A DNA stretch of 64,000 nt from Perca fluviatilis. Its lineage: Eukaryota > Chordata > Actinopteri > Perciformes > Percidae. Where the stretch lies: the NCBI RefSeq assembly GCF_010015445.1, contig NC_053112.1:8281403-8345402 (forward strand), given 5' to 3'. Shown here piece by piece: positions 21,055 through 33,000 of the stretch. Positions within the stretch are counted from its first letter, which is position 1, and each line of letters begins with the position of its first letter. The notes below the pieces were generated by a model. That model did no database searches. It was not told the DNA's origin and saw nothing but the letters and a program-made list of their open reading frames with translations. A program made the position numbers and the translations under genes.

Positions 21055-22490
21055 ATGAAAACTTTAAACTTTTTACTACTTTGCTGTTTGCTGAAACTGT
21101 CCTGGGTAAGTTTATGTAGTTTAATTCATATGAGTCTGCTTGTTACTGGCAATAATGTTAACCCTAATTATTGATAACATTGAGTTTAGGTTTAGCCTAC
21201 CTACACATTTTAATAAATAACGCTTTTCATTAGACTTATGAAGATGTAAATATGACAGCTCATTGATGAACAGTAAGACATTCTGTGAAGACAGTCTGTG
21301 ATGATTTTGGTGTAACTGACCTGAACTACAACAGACTCGTTACCGATGTATAAGATGAGATAGCCTAGGCTATATAATTTTATTTGTGTTTAAATGTTTT
21401 GCATTGTAGGAAATAGTGCAAATATATAGAGTACAAATTGTAGTATAAGAATGCTGACATAAAGGCTACTAATGTGATGAGTAGCATACACACCATTGTT
21501 GTGAGTAACATGTTGTGTTATATCTTTATATTTCACATGATGTTCATGTTACTACAGGTTTGAGTTTAAATTGACGTGTTACATAATGTTCTGTCTTCTT
21601 CTAGTTGTGTAATTACTACATCAATATATCATGTCATATGTTACTTGTAATGATCTATTGTTACCTGTCTAGGGACTACTGATGTAAATTAGCATTGATG
21701 CTAACTCAAGCTAGTTAACATCTAACGAGCTCTGTCCATGTTCAGTTACTATGAATTTAAATAAAGTTATTACAGCAGAAATGACTATCAGTGTAAATAA
21801 TGCCTTCATTGAGTGAAGGGTTTTGCAGCTTTTAAATCCAGGAAATAAACTTGGTGACCTTTGTTACAATAATAAAATGACCACAGTTTATGTTTTTCAT
21901 TCAGGTAGTGTTTCAGTTCCTGGGGGTTTGACACTAAATGCAAAGACAGACTTTTTTACCTTCAATGTCAAATATTTGTAATCCAGAAGAGTTGGAGAAA
22001 AATAATGTTGCTGCTGAAACATCTGAGATATGATTTGGTGTTTTGCTACAACAGAAAAAGGAAATAAAGTGAATCAAATCTGGTAAATGAAAGAAGGCAC
22101 ACAAAACAATATAGAAGTCCGTTTTGGCTGAATATAATTTTCCCGGGAACTTCAGTGCTGTTTTTGTGACATCATTCTGTAACTGTTTGTACCAGAGTCC
22201 ATTTAAAATATCACTGTTTTTACAAATATAACTCACTATAAGTACTCAGATCCTTTACTGCAGTTAAAGTACTAATAACACACTGTGAAAATACTCCACT
22301 ACAAGTAAAAGTCCTGCATTAAAAGTAAAAGTAAAATGATGTAATAAGGTCATCTATGTTTGTCCTGTGAGAACCACGTATCTCTAACAAATTTTAAACC
22401 TGTCATGGTGTCAGAACAACAGCCCTGTTTTCAGCTTAGTGATGATTTACCAGCTGATCCGAGAGGCTTTTTAAAGACTTTATTTAGCTT
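20530..22490. repeat. Inverted block (partners 32340-35555 and 1508-2506)
   Basis: Parts 20530-20760, about 21040-21110, 21180-21290 and 21300-21460 are reverse complements of 35190-35555, 34700-34790, 34530-34620 and 32340-32480 in that order. The part 21508-22490 is the reverse complement of 1508-2506. The block thus carries IgV 5' sequence in the opposite orientation to the rest of the cluster. Confidence 0.75.
21055..21105 (+). pseudogene. Orphan signal-peptide exon on the plus strand
   Basis: ATG followed by MKTLNFLLLCCLLKLSW and a strong donor GTAAGT. It matches the minus-strand signal exon 34703-34778 (shared caggtgtcatgaaaac before and ttgctgtttgct inside). The exon is 51 bases and ends in phase 0, whereas all other signal exons end with one base over, so it could not join a family V exon in frame. 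No V exon lies downstream on this strand. Confidence 0.65.
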
Positions 22491-23724
22491 AAGAAGAAGG
22501 ATATACAAATAGAATAGTTAAAAGAGGTAAAGTACATACACAAATACATTGAAAAATATCACAAATACATCCATAAAGATACAGGGTGTCTGGTAAAAAA
22601 ATACATTCGGGTAAGGGAGAAGCAGCTTGAGCATGTAGGCATTTAAAAATAAGATTTAAGGAGGAATAAGTTCTACAGTTGAACATTAAGTTTGGCTTCG
22701 TACATCCAAGTATGAATCAGACAAATACAATATGTTTTAACAAAGTGCAACATCAACAAAAGCCAAAACAAAGTGCAGCAAATAAAATCATTCCTCATCA
22801 TACAGCAGTTCTGTAACGGTCTGATTCAGCCCCAGATATTAAAGAGATATCAAAAATAAAAAATACAGTGTAATAAAGGAGTTGAAGCCTTCACATAGTT
22901 TGTTGTCCAGCAGAGAGATCTTCACAGCAGTCTGAACCAGGTTCACATGAAGACATATATATACCAGTTGGAGATTCAAGTTACTTTGGATAGTTTTAAA
23001 TGATAGAAAGCAGCTTTCATTATGTCCCTGATATTAATTTAAGAGTATATATACATATGCAAAGCTATAGAAATAGAGAAGTAAAACGTACAATAGGCAA
23101 GTAGGAGAAAATGAAAATACTCCATTAAAAGTACCTTACAGTTGTATTAAAGTACAGCATAGTTACAGTACATGCAGGAATACCCCGGGTACTAAAAGGA
23201 GTCATCTCCGTCTGGTAACTAAATGACAACTAAAAAAATATGGGTCTCAAAGTGGCTTTGGTCTGTCGTCTTCTCCCAAGGGGACGTAATGCAATGCATT
23301 GTGGGGAAAGGAGAATCATAGCAAACCTCTGTAAAATAGTACCTACTTTTTCATATTATATTCTGTTTTGTGATAGCCAACAACATCAAATACAACGGAA
23401 AACTGTTTACATTTATTTACCAACAAGCAAGTTGCGCAAATTTGTTGTAAAATGAACTCTGCAGCTCGGCCTTTAAATCAATATTTGTGTAAAATGTGTA
23501 AAATGTTTGATTTCTTTAGTGAGCAGCCGTGTAATAAACCATCCTGGATGTTGTTAATATGATTTTGTTCGGGGGCTTATTGTTGACCAGCTCAGAAGAT
23601 TTATGTAAAGATCCTTTTCTAATACTGAATCAGGACCAAAAGGACTCCTTATTATGATCCAGGTTGTGTCTGAGTTGTGTAATACCTTCATCTGCATCTA
23701 TTCTAATACTGCATCTGACATTGT

Positions 23725-23856
23725 TGGGTCTTGGGGGAATTACTCGTATTGCTGGGTCTTTGTAAATTATAGAGTGTGGTCTAGACCTACTCTATCTGTA
23801 AAATGTCCTGAGATAACTCTTGTTATGATTTGATACTTTAAATAAAATTGAATTCA
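23725..23856 (+). mobile_element. L2 LINE 3' tip
   Basis: The last 130 bases match the 3' end of the L2 at 1-1507 (ttatagagtgtggtctagac, then a short attgaa end). A twin lies at 57063-57192 in the duplicated segment. Confidence 0.75.
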
Positions 23857-23875
23857 AGCACTCAGACGAGGTTTC

Positions 23876-24024
23876 CTACAGTAAGACGTTTCCATTTCCT
23901 GCAGCTCTCTCCAGGTCTTCATCTCCTTTTGCTGCTTCCATGTTCAGGTTTTTCATTTCACATCCATTCCCTGCTCTCTCTGGTTCTTGCTCCTTCCTTC
24001 CTCTGAGCCTCTCGATGCAACTCT
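23876..24024 (-). CDS. IgV-B exon: cytoplasmic tail, type 2
   Basis: Acceptor tttctcag; the frame reads SCIERLRGRKEQEPE, then NGCEMKNLNMEAAK, and ends ERAAGNGNVLL before TAG. It is rich in Glu, Arg and Lys, with no Tyr and therefore no ITIM or ITAM. Confidence 0.75.
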
Positions 24025-27000
24025 CTGAGAAAAAGAAAAGCAGTTTGCAGAACTTGTTAAAGGATGGAGGAAACAGAGAAGTAGATAACAAATAGCCTAC
24101 CTGTATTAACCAGAATATCATGTTTTTCCTCCTATGAATATATCTGAAAAAGTGAGGTTGTCCTATATTCAGGGTCTAGACTTTAAAACACCAATATATA
24201 CATCCTCAACAACAGGTGGCACCAAACAGCAGCTTGTGGGGGGGGCAGAGACACAGGGAGCGTCCTGAACAAAGAGGCTCAAAGGTTGTTATCCAGAAAT
24301 TAGCGAACAAATGAGAAAAAGTTGTGATGCTAACTTTAAGATGAGGGTAAAGTACGGAGAATGCAAGCCCAAAAAGACCTCATGAAGTAATTTTTAAAAA
24401 ATGAGTCTTGAAAAAAAGGGGTTAGGGGTCATCGTATTTTCGGGGTCGTCTTATATTTGGGTCAATGTGGTATATGGCTCACATCTGAGCATTAATGTGG
24501 ATTAAAGCACACAAAGTGTACCAGGATCAGTCTGTCTGGTTCTGGTTTGACTTCAACAACTTCAAACACAGACATGAGACATCAAGCACTGATATCTCAT
24601 CAGTTCACAGTGAAAACACGGACATGTGTAAAGATACAACTAACACCACAAATGATCAGGAGAAAGAGCTGTGGAGCAAAAGTTTGTTTTTTTAACTTAC
24701 TGATCTCTCCTCTCATCAGAACCAGAACCAGGAGAGTCCCGAGGAGGAGAAGAGAGGGAAGGATAACAGCACGGGCAGTCTTCCTGTTCTCACCATCTGG
24801 AAGAATATCAGAGAAGATGTTGAGTTTAGAAGAAGGGCAGCTTTAAGAAGATACACACCTAACCCTAACCCTAACCAGAACTCACACACTAACCAGCCTG
24901 AGTCAGGACCCTTCAGGTCTCTGGAGGACTATTAGAAGACATTTACCCCGATGCTCTGACTCGCTCTCTTCTCCCACTGGAGGTCCAGATGTGCTGAAAT
25001 CATTTCTCTTTGTCCTGTTCGCTTGGTCTTTGGAAACTGTTTTAAAAAAGAAAAAAAAAATGTTTTCTCAAATTATATATCCCCCATTCTGAGAAACCTT
25101 TTTAGTATCTGAATGAACCTGTAATAAACTCAGCATGCAGCTTACCAACAGTGATGTTAACGATGAAACTGGCTGTCAGGTCTGGGACGTAGACTTTGTA
25201 TGGACCACTATCAGACAGAGTTACTGAGGAGATCTTCAGAGTCACGATGCCTCTGATCAGGTCTTCATGGATCAGAGTTGTTCTGTCTCTGTATCGATCC
25301 ATCTGGTCATCCTGTTGGTCCTTTCCATTTCGATAAGAATAGACATCACCATAGCTGCCGAGGTCGAGTCTCGCCACATCCAGCGTGTAGTCAGACAAGT
25401 CGACGGGGGGGTCCAGACCACACCGTATAATGACATCATCTCCTTCTGCTGCCTCTTTGGTCTGAGGACAGGTGAGACGATGCTCTCCTGGAGAAACAGA
25501 CATAACATTCACACAGCTTTAACACCTCTGAAGGACCAGAGTTGATGGTTTACATTCAGTTCTCCAACTATTCCTAAAATGAAGAATGTGCTGCTTCACC
25601 TCAGCGAAATCTGCTCTTTTCAGCGTCTTTCCTACATTTCAATCATTTCAGCTCGAATCCATAAAGACAGTATGTTTTGCTCTTTGTATAATGATGGGAC
25701 TATTATGAATATGTGATAGGCCAACATTAACCATGTAGTTACTATCATCATTCATTGTGTATTAAGTGTGGTATCCTCGCATATCTGTATAAAACAGTAA
25801 ATTAATGAATTGACAACAGGGAGGACACAATAACAAACAACTGTACTAATATAACATAATAACATACACCCTATACTTTTTCTTTAGGTATATTGACAGT
25901 AAGAGGGTTCTTGAGCAGTTTACACAACTGAAGTGCTTGCCATCCAACTGCTGAAAACTGAGTCAGTTTTTGTCGCCTTTTTCAACCATATATATACGGT
26001 TTAACTCCAACCTAACCCGGTTGTACTAAAGATCCCTATTTTTATCTTATTCTGACACTTTCTTTTCACACTTACCTCACTTCCTTTTCTCCCCTGTCTT
26101 CATCACTGGCTTTTGTTTCCATCCTGATTACCTGATTGAGTTCACCTGGTCACTCCTTATTTAAGACTGCACTCACTCTCAGTCAGTCTCTTCTACACCT
26201 TCACATGGGGCGGCAGCTGATTCTCCAACCCATGTGTGTCTGTGTGTCTCTATTCTGTTATGTTATGTTATCCAGTATCATTTGCCTCACCCTTTGTTAA
26301 ATAAATCTTCATTGAATGGACTGAACTCCTCTCTGGCTTATTCATGCATTCTGACCAATGCCCCACGACGGTGGCAATCAACCTCTAAACCTGAACCCTC
26401 CTAAACATGGTCCTTCGAGCCGGAATTATACCATTGTCATGGATGATGTAAAGCCATTAGATGGGACTCCTCGACGTTCTGATCGGAAAAATCAACCTCC
26501 TGCTTATCTAGAAGATTATGAAGTTCAATATCCTGGAGTGAAAGGTGCTGCTTGCCAGACAGTATGCCCACATCATACAACAGACACACATGGGTCGCAG
26601 GATGACGGTAAAGGGCAAGATAAGGTGAATGATCCTCCTGTGCCAACTGATCATGTTGAAATCATTCAGCATATGATGGATAGATCTACTCCTCATTCCT
26701 CCTGTTCATCCCGGCCTGGGTTATCTATCCCCAACAGCAGTTTCTCCAGCACAACAGCAAGCTGCTCGATTTCCAAGTGTTGAATTGCAACATCACTCTT
26801 CCTCCTGTCCACCAGTGATCAGACATCATCCTGTTGCTATTTCGTCGAGCCTGCCCTATTTACCTGACTTTCCAAACCTCGATAATGCAATTCCTTCAGC
26901 TGGTACACCTGGACCAATCCTTTAACAAGAGCTGCCACCTCCCAGTTTTCCTGCAGCACCAGCAGAGGTTAACCTACAAAGTTCATGTGCTCAGCCTCTT

Positions 27001-30000
27001 GTTTCCTTCTCCCCCCAGCAGAGGCAGTATTCCCCTTTAAGGCCTCAGTCTTCTACATCTCATAGTCACCACAAACAGAGACCTTTGGCACCCCGTACAG
27101 GCAGAACACATGTATACAAGCTTGAGGGTCCTTCTTTCCCAGACCTTACTTCGAGAGGATGAAATGCAGTACAGGATGTTACGGATGGCACTTAATAATT
27201 TACTCAACCCCAATGAAACAGAGCATTTCAAATATCATGTTCTCCTGGATCATCTTAAAGTGGACCAAGCCAAACGACTAGCTCTTGCCTTTTCCTATGC
27301 TTCTGACCCATACACACAAGCCATTGACGCTCTTGATGAACGTTATGGGCAACCTAGACAACTAGCACTGAAGGAGCTCAAGAACATCGTGGATCTCCCT
27401 CCTATTAGAGCAGGTGATGGTCATGCTCTCGACAACTTTGCTCTTCGTGTTCAAGCACTGGTTGGTCTGCTTAGCACTATGGAAGATCAAGGACATGTAG
27501 AACTTCTCTGCCTCTGTGGATTTGATCTCTTGTGGTTTTTTTTTGCAAGCTGCCTGCAGAACACTCCAGTCGCTTTAAACGGCATGTCTACAGAAACCAA
27601 GGTATCATGAAGTATGACTTGCTTGTGTTCTCATCTTGGTTGCAATCTGAAGCTCGTTGTCAATCCAGAAAAGAGCTTACCATCTTCTTCAATGAACAAA
27701 GACATCCCCGTAAGTTCATATCTGCTCCAACCACAATTCTACATGGGGCACACAAACTCAATGAATCCACGCCAACTCAAGAACTACTCCCAAAGTCAAG
27801 AGCAACCTGTGCATACTGCCGATCATGTGAACATCATATCAGCAGATGTTCTGAGTTCATAGATAAGACAAAAGCCCAAAAAGGTAAACTGGATAAAGGA
27901 CAATAAACGCTGTTGGCGCTGTGCTCGCACTCACCAAGCCGCTAAGTGTGACCTGCAGAAGTCCTGTGCCACCTGCAAAGGAAGACATCTACAAATACTG
28001 TGTGAGGTGAATCAAAGATCCAATCATCCTTCTACCTCTGTGAGGACATTATATCTGGACCGACCAAGTGACTGCAATGGCGTACTCCTGAAAGTTGTAA
28101 AAGTGCTGCTTCAGAATGGGAAGAAAACCTTGGAGACTTATGCTGTCCTTGATGATGGTTCTCAACGTACCATTCTTCTGCAGTCAGCTGCTCAGCATCT
28201 TTGCCTGAAAGGTAAAGCTGAAGAACTATCACTCAGAACTGTTCGCCAAGATGTTGAAACTCTTCATGGTTCATCTGTAAGTTTTCAGCTCTCTCCTGTT
28301 GCATACCCTGAGAAAACTTTCACCATCGATCATGCATTTACTGCAAGCCAGTTAGCACTCTCGGATCACACCTACCCTGTGCTTTCTCTTCAAAGGAAAT
28401 ACAAGCATCTCCAAGGGATTCCATTACCATGCATTAACAAAGCATCAGCACTGCTTCTCATAGGCTCAGATCATATCCACTTAATCACTCCTATTGTTCC
28501 TGTCAGACTAGGCCCTCCTAGGTCACCAGCAGCTGTCAAAACCTAGGATGGACACTTCAAGGCCCTATCACAGACTTCCAACCACAAGATACCGCTGTGC
28601 CTGTCCAATGTCTGTTTACATCCTTCAGTTCCCCTGCAGATGAATTGCACTACAATGTTGAAAAACTCTGGAAACTTGACACTCTACCTGTACACAGTGA
28701 GAAAGCATTCATCAGATCAAGGCAAGACAAACAAGCCCTGAAGCGTCTTGAACAGGCCACAGAAAGAGTTCAAGTCAATGGAGTTGAATGCTATGCCACT
28801 CCCCTTCTTAGGCTAGCAAAATCTCCTCTTCTAAACATTCCTCATTCTGCAGTAATGTCACGACTTCGTAACACTGAAACTCGACTATCAAAGGATCCAG
28901 AGAAAGCCATATCATACTGTGATCAAATTGCTAAGCTTGAGAAGGCTGGTTATGTGGCCAAGCTGACCCCTGAAGAGGTTCACAGCAGCAACGAAGCTTG
29001 GTACATTCCTCACCATATGGTAACGCATAACAACAAAGATCAAGTCGTGTTTGACTGTTCATTCACTTTCCAAGGACAAAGCCTCAATAAGTATCTGTTA
29101 CCAGGACCAATCCTTGGGCCGTCACTCCTTGGTGTATTGCTGCGCTTCAGGCAACATGCCATAGCAGTAAGTGGTGACATTAAAGGCATAATCCGTCTCC
29201 TGCCTCCAGACCGGCCCCTTCTTCGATTCCTGTGGTGTGATATGAACAAAGATATTCCCCCTACAGTGTACCAATGGCAAGTCCTTCCCTTCGGTACCAC
29301 TTGTAGTCCCTGTTGTGCGATTTATGCCCTGCAGAAACATGTGAAGGACAACGAACCTGATGAATTGGTGAAGAATTCAGTAACCCAGTGCTTCTATGTT
29401 GACAATTGCCTGCAAAGCTTTCCTTCATCCGTCGCAGCTCGAAAACTCCTTGACAAATTAAGAGCTACCCTTTTAACTGGAGGCTTTGACCTCTGTCAAT
29501 GGGCAAGCAATGATTCTGCTGTGATCAGCCATTTACCATCTGAAGCAAGATCCGAAAGCAGTGAACTTTGGCTCTCTGAAGGCGGAGCTGATCCCCAAGA
29601 ACGCACACTGGGATTGCTGTGGGACTGCAAACCTGACCTCTTCAGGTACAAATACAGAACCTTTGAAGTACATACCATAACAATGCGTTACATCTACAGA
29701 GTCCTTGCTCGTCTGTATGACCCATTAGGCTACCTCCTACCTTATACAACTCGTGCAAAAATTCTGGTTCAACAACTATGGAGAAAGGAAAGAGGATGGG
29801 ATGACCCTCTTCTTCCTCAAGACATCCTAGCAGCTTGGATATCCTGGGAAAGGGAACTTCTCTACCTTCCTCAAATCACCATCCCTCGCTGTTACACTTC
29901 CAAAGAGATGGATGCTTCCCCCACAGTGCAAGACATCCATGTCTTTTGTGATGCTTCTGAGCATGCGTATGGTGCTGTTGCATACTTAAGATCAGAAGAT

Positions 30001-33000
30001 GACAAAGGCCAAGTGGAGATTGGTTTCATGTTAGCCCGTTCACGTGTCTCCCCAAAGAAGCAGTTATCAGTACCAAGATTGGAACTATGTTCTGCACTAA
30101 CCGGTGCACAGTCCTGCCGCTTCAAAGTATTTGTAGGAGCGAGAGTATCGGAGATTCAAAATCTCACAAGCAGTCAGGACTGGAGATATGTTGACTCAGC
30201 CAATAACCCTGCAGACGATGTTACAAGAGGCAAATCTTTGTCGGATAGCCTCTGTCCAAACAGATGGAACAATGGCCCACCATTCTTGTATCAACCTCCA
30301 GATACTTGGCCCAAACTTCAATCTGCTGAACCTGATGAAGCTAATGACCAGATGGAGTTGAAGAAGTCTCACTTCTGTGGTGTTATCAACACTGCTGCTA
30401 ATAGTTTCAAGACTTACCAAGAGCTTTTGGATGTCACTGCCAAATCCCTCACCAACCTGACTAGTCAAAATCCTTCTGCAACTGACTACCTGAAAGCAGA
30501 ACAGGAAATTCTTCGACAAGCACAGGCGGACAGTTTTGGTGAGGACCTAGCCTTTCTCCAAGACCAGAAACCACTTCCACCACATAGTCGCTTACTATGT
30601 TTATCCCCAGAACTGTGCAGTACCACTGGACTAATTCATGTTGGAGGTCGATTACGTCAAAACGATCAACTAGATGTGGAGTCAATTCATCCAATTGTAC
30701 TTGATCCCACTCACAATGTGACAAAACTGATCATTCAGGATTATGATGGAATTCTGCATCACACTGGATCAGAGAGACTCTTTGCTGAAATACGAACTTC
30801 ATATGTTCTGGATGGTTTTATTTTATTGAAGTATACACGGCGTTCTCCTTTTTTCCAAACGTTAAGTGGCGTGGCCGTCACTCGGGAGCCTCATAAACAT
30901 ATTCCGTGTTTATCTATGAGCGATTAGGCGTGTCGCGTAGGTCTAGTTAAAGAGGAAAAGTTAAATAAAAACGTTTTCGCTTCTACTTTTCTCTCTGCGT
31001 GTGATAATTATACCAGTAAATACAACCGAACTAACAGTACTGCTGTTGTCTTTAACTTGTGTGTTTAGTGATTTTGTCAGATGATGTCGCAGTTATAAAA
31101 TCAGCAGCAGCTCGGTACTAGTCTGCTGGTCTAAATCATGGATGTATTAAGAGTCTAAATGGGTCCATGTCACTCACTAGTTCATACTTGTTCCGTAGTC
31201 CGACAGCAGAACCAGCTAGCTAGGCTAGGCTAGCTGTAGCTACCCCGCTCATAAAGGACCTTTATAGGGTCATAAAGGAGTCCACACTTCATACTGATGT
31301 CCATATTCACCGTTATTCCGTATAGAAGTATGGTGGGACACCGTGAAGACGGGTTCGCCTGATAAACCAGCAGCAGAGTCAACAAAAACAGGAACTTAGC
31401 TAAAAGTTCGCCATTCACGGCCGCCATTTCTCTCCTCCATTTGCACTCCCCGCAAACTTCCGGTAGTGTACCAAAATAAAACTCGTTCGTACCATAGACT
31501 GTAAATATTATGTCAATATTAAAAGTCTATCGATCGTACTGAACATACCGAAAGACAAAATATAACCCAGTGTAACTCATAAAGGACCCGAAATTCAATA
31601 AACATGTAGTTTTATAATAATGCGTAAAACTGTAACTACCTAGCTAGCTAGCAATCATACAGATCGTTTATATTAATTTCCGGTGTTGTCATGGCAACAT
31701 ATATACACTTCCCAGCGTCAGCCATGGCGTCAGCTACAAGACCTATTTTCGAAAGTAGTTTGCAACTATTTTCTTGCACATTTCTCATGTCTGTGTCCAC
31801 TTTTGCCTTCATAAAATTTCAGTTTTTCTGTCTGACACCGTATAAAATGAGTTATTTACATTCTCTGTTTGCTAGGAGAGCGAATTGATTAGGAGAAACT
31901 GACATCATCATGCGGAGATTACCGCTCTATCTTTCTGATAGGATGGACTTGGGTGAGATGTGATTGGCCAGCGTTCAGACGACAAACACCAGTGGGCCAA
32001 TCATGCTAAACCAAAGTCACGACTCTTTTATGATAAACCAAGTTCATGGATGTATTAAGAGAACCAAAGTTACACTCTTTTGTGATCTCTTTTCTTTGTG
32101 GGCCGGTCAGCCATGATAGACAAACAAGTTGGCCAATCATATTCTGTCTTCGCTCCCAGGGGCGGATAGAAACAACTTCTGAGGAGGAGGAGGAGGAGGA
32201 GGAGGAGGAGGATGCATTGACATAATAATATAAAAGGGAAGATGTCGCTATGTTGCCTCTTCAAGCGCCGTACGAAACGTGCCTCGGTGGTCTGTGTGAC
32301 ACACCTGCTGCTCGTCACATCAGTAGCTTTTAAGTCAGCATTATTATAGTACTACAATTTGTACTCTATATAGACTATTTTAACTATTTCCTTCAACGCC
32401 CAACATTTAAACACAAATAAAGTATATCATCTCATGCATCGGTAACGAGTCTGTTGTAGTTCAGGTCTGTAATGGCTAAGCCTAAAACTTAAAGCCACTG
32501 AGGGGGCTGCTATGCGGACTTAAACAATCAAACAATCTATGGCTAGTAAACTAGCTGACGCGCTCTCTTCTACAGGGCTCTCAAGTGTCACGCATTGAGC
32601 ACATTGTATTTCTCGCACGTAAAAATTATTTATAATAAATTGAATATGCCGCAGCGCCCAAAATTTCTCTGGCTGCGCCGCTCTCACTATGGAACCGGCA
32701 GGAATCAAGCGCGTCTGGCCGTTTTACAGTTGTGCGGAGGCTCCACGCAGAGCTCTTGCAGTAGTCTACATAAGTGGCCTGATGTTTATGCTTGTGCGCT
32801 GGTGTGTGCGTCGAGCCACATGTGTGTGTGTGGGGGAGTGTGTGGTAGAGGGAGAAGTGAGAGTGACGGCGATTATCTTTGGAGCAAGTAGCGACTCTAG
32901 AGTCCTAGTGAGAGAAACAAAGTGTCTCCTCCTGTTCTTTCTGACCACGGTGGGAGATCTGGAGCAGGAGAAGTTAACCCTCTCCTTGATTTCATGTTGT

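Larger units (their letters stand above)
22450..25043. repeat. Segmental duplication, copy 1 (partner 53535-58357)
   Basis: The match runs in direct orientation: 22450-23060 with 53535-54070 and 54860-54930, 23173-23200 near 55435, and 23479-25043 with 56743-58357 at very high identity. It covers the type 2 tail, transmembrane and stalk exons. The partner is enlarged by inserted elements. Confidence 0.88.
26055..30815 (+). mobile_element. BEL/Pao retrotransposon, 3' truncated
   Basis: A probable 5' LTR (about 26055-26350, TGACAC start, AATAAA near 26302) is followed by gag, protease, reverse transcriptase, RNase H and the start of integrase. The sequence stops being BEL-like near 30815, so the integrase catalytic core and 3' LTR are missing. 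Several frames are broken. It lies in the opposite orientation to IgV-B, in its first intron. Without a 3' LTR it cannot be dated by LTR comparison. Confidence 0.88.

Noticed and set aside
31230..31427. Signal-peptide-like frame MAAVNGELLAKFL
   Set aside because: In a stretch bounded by repeated strings and near a CpG-rich repeat; wrong context and no donor in family phase.
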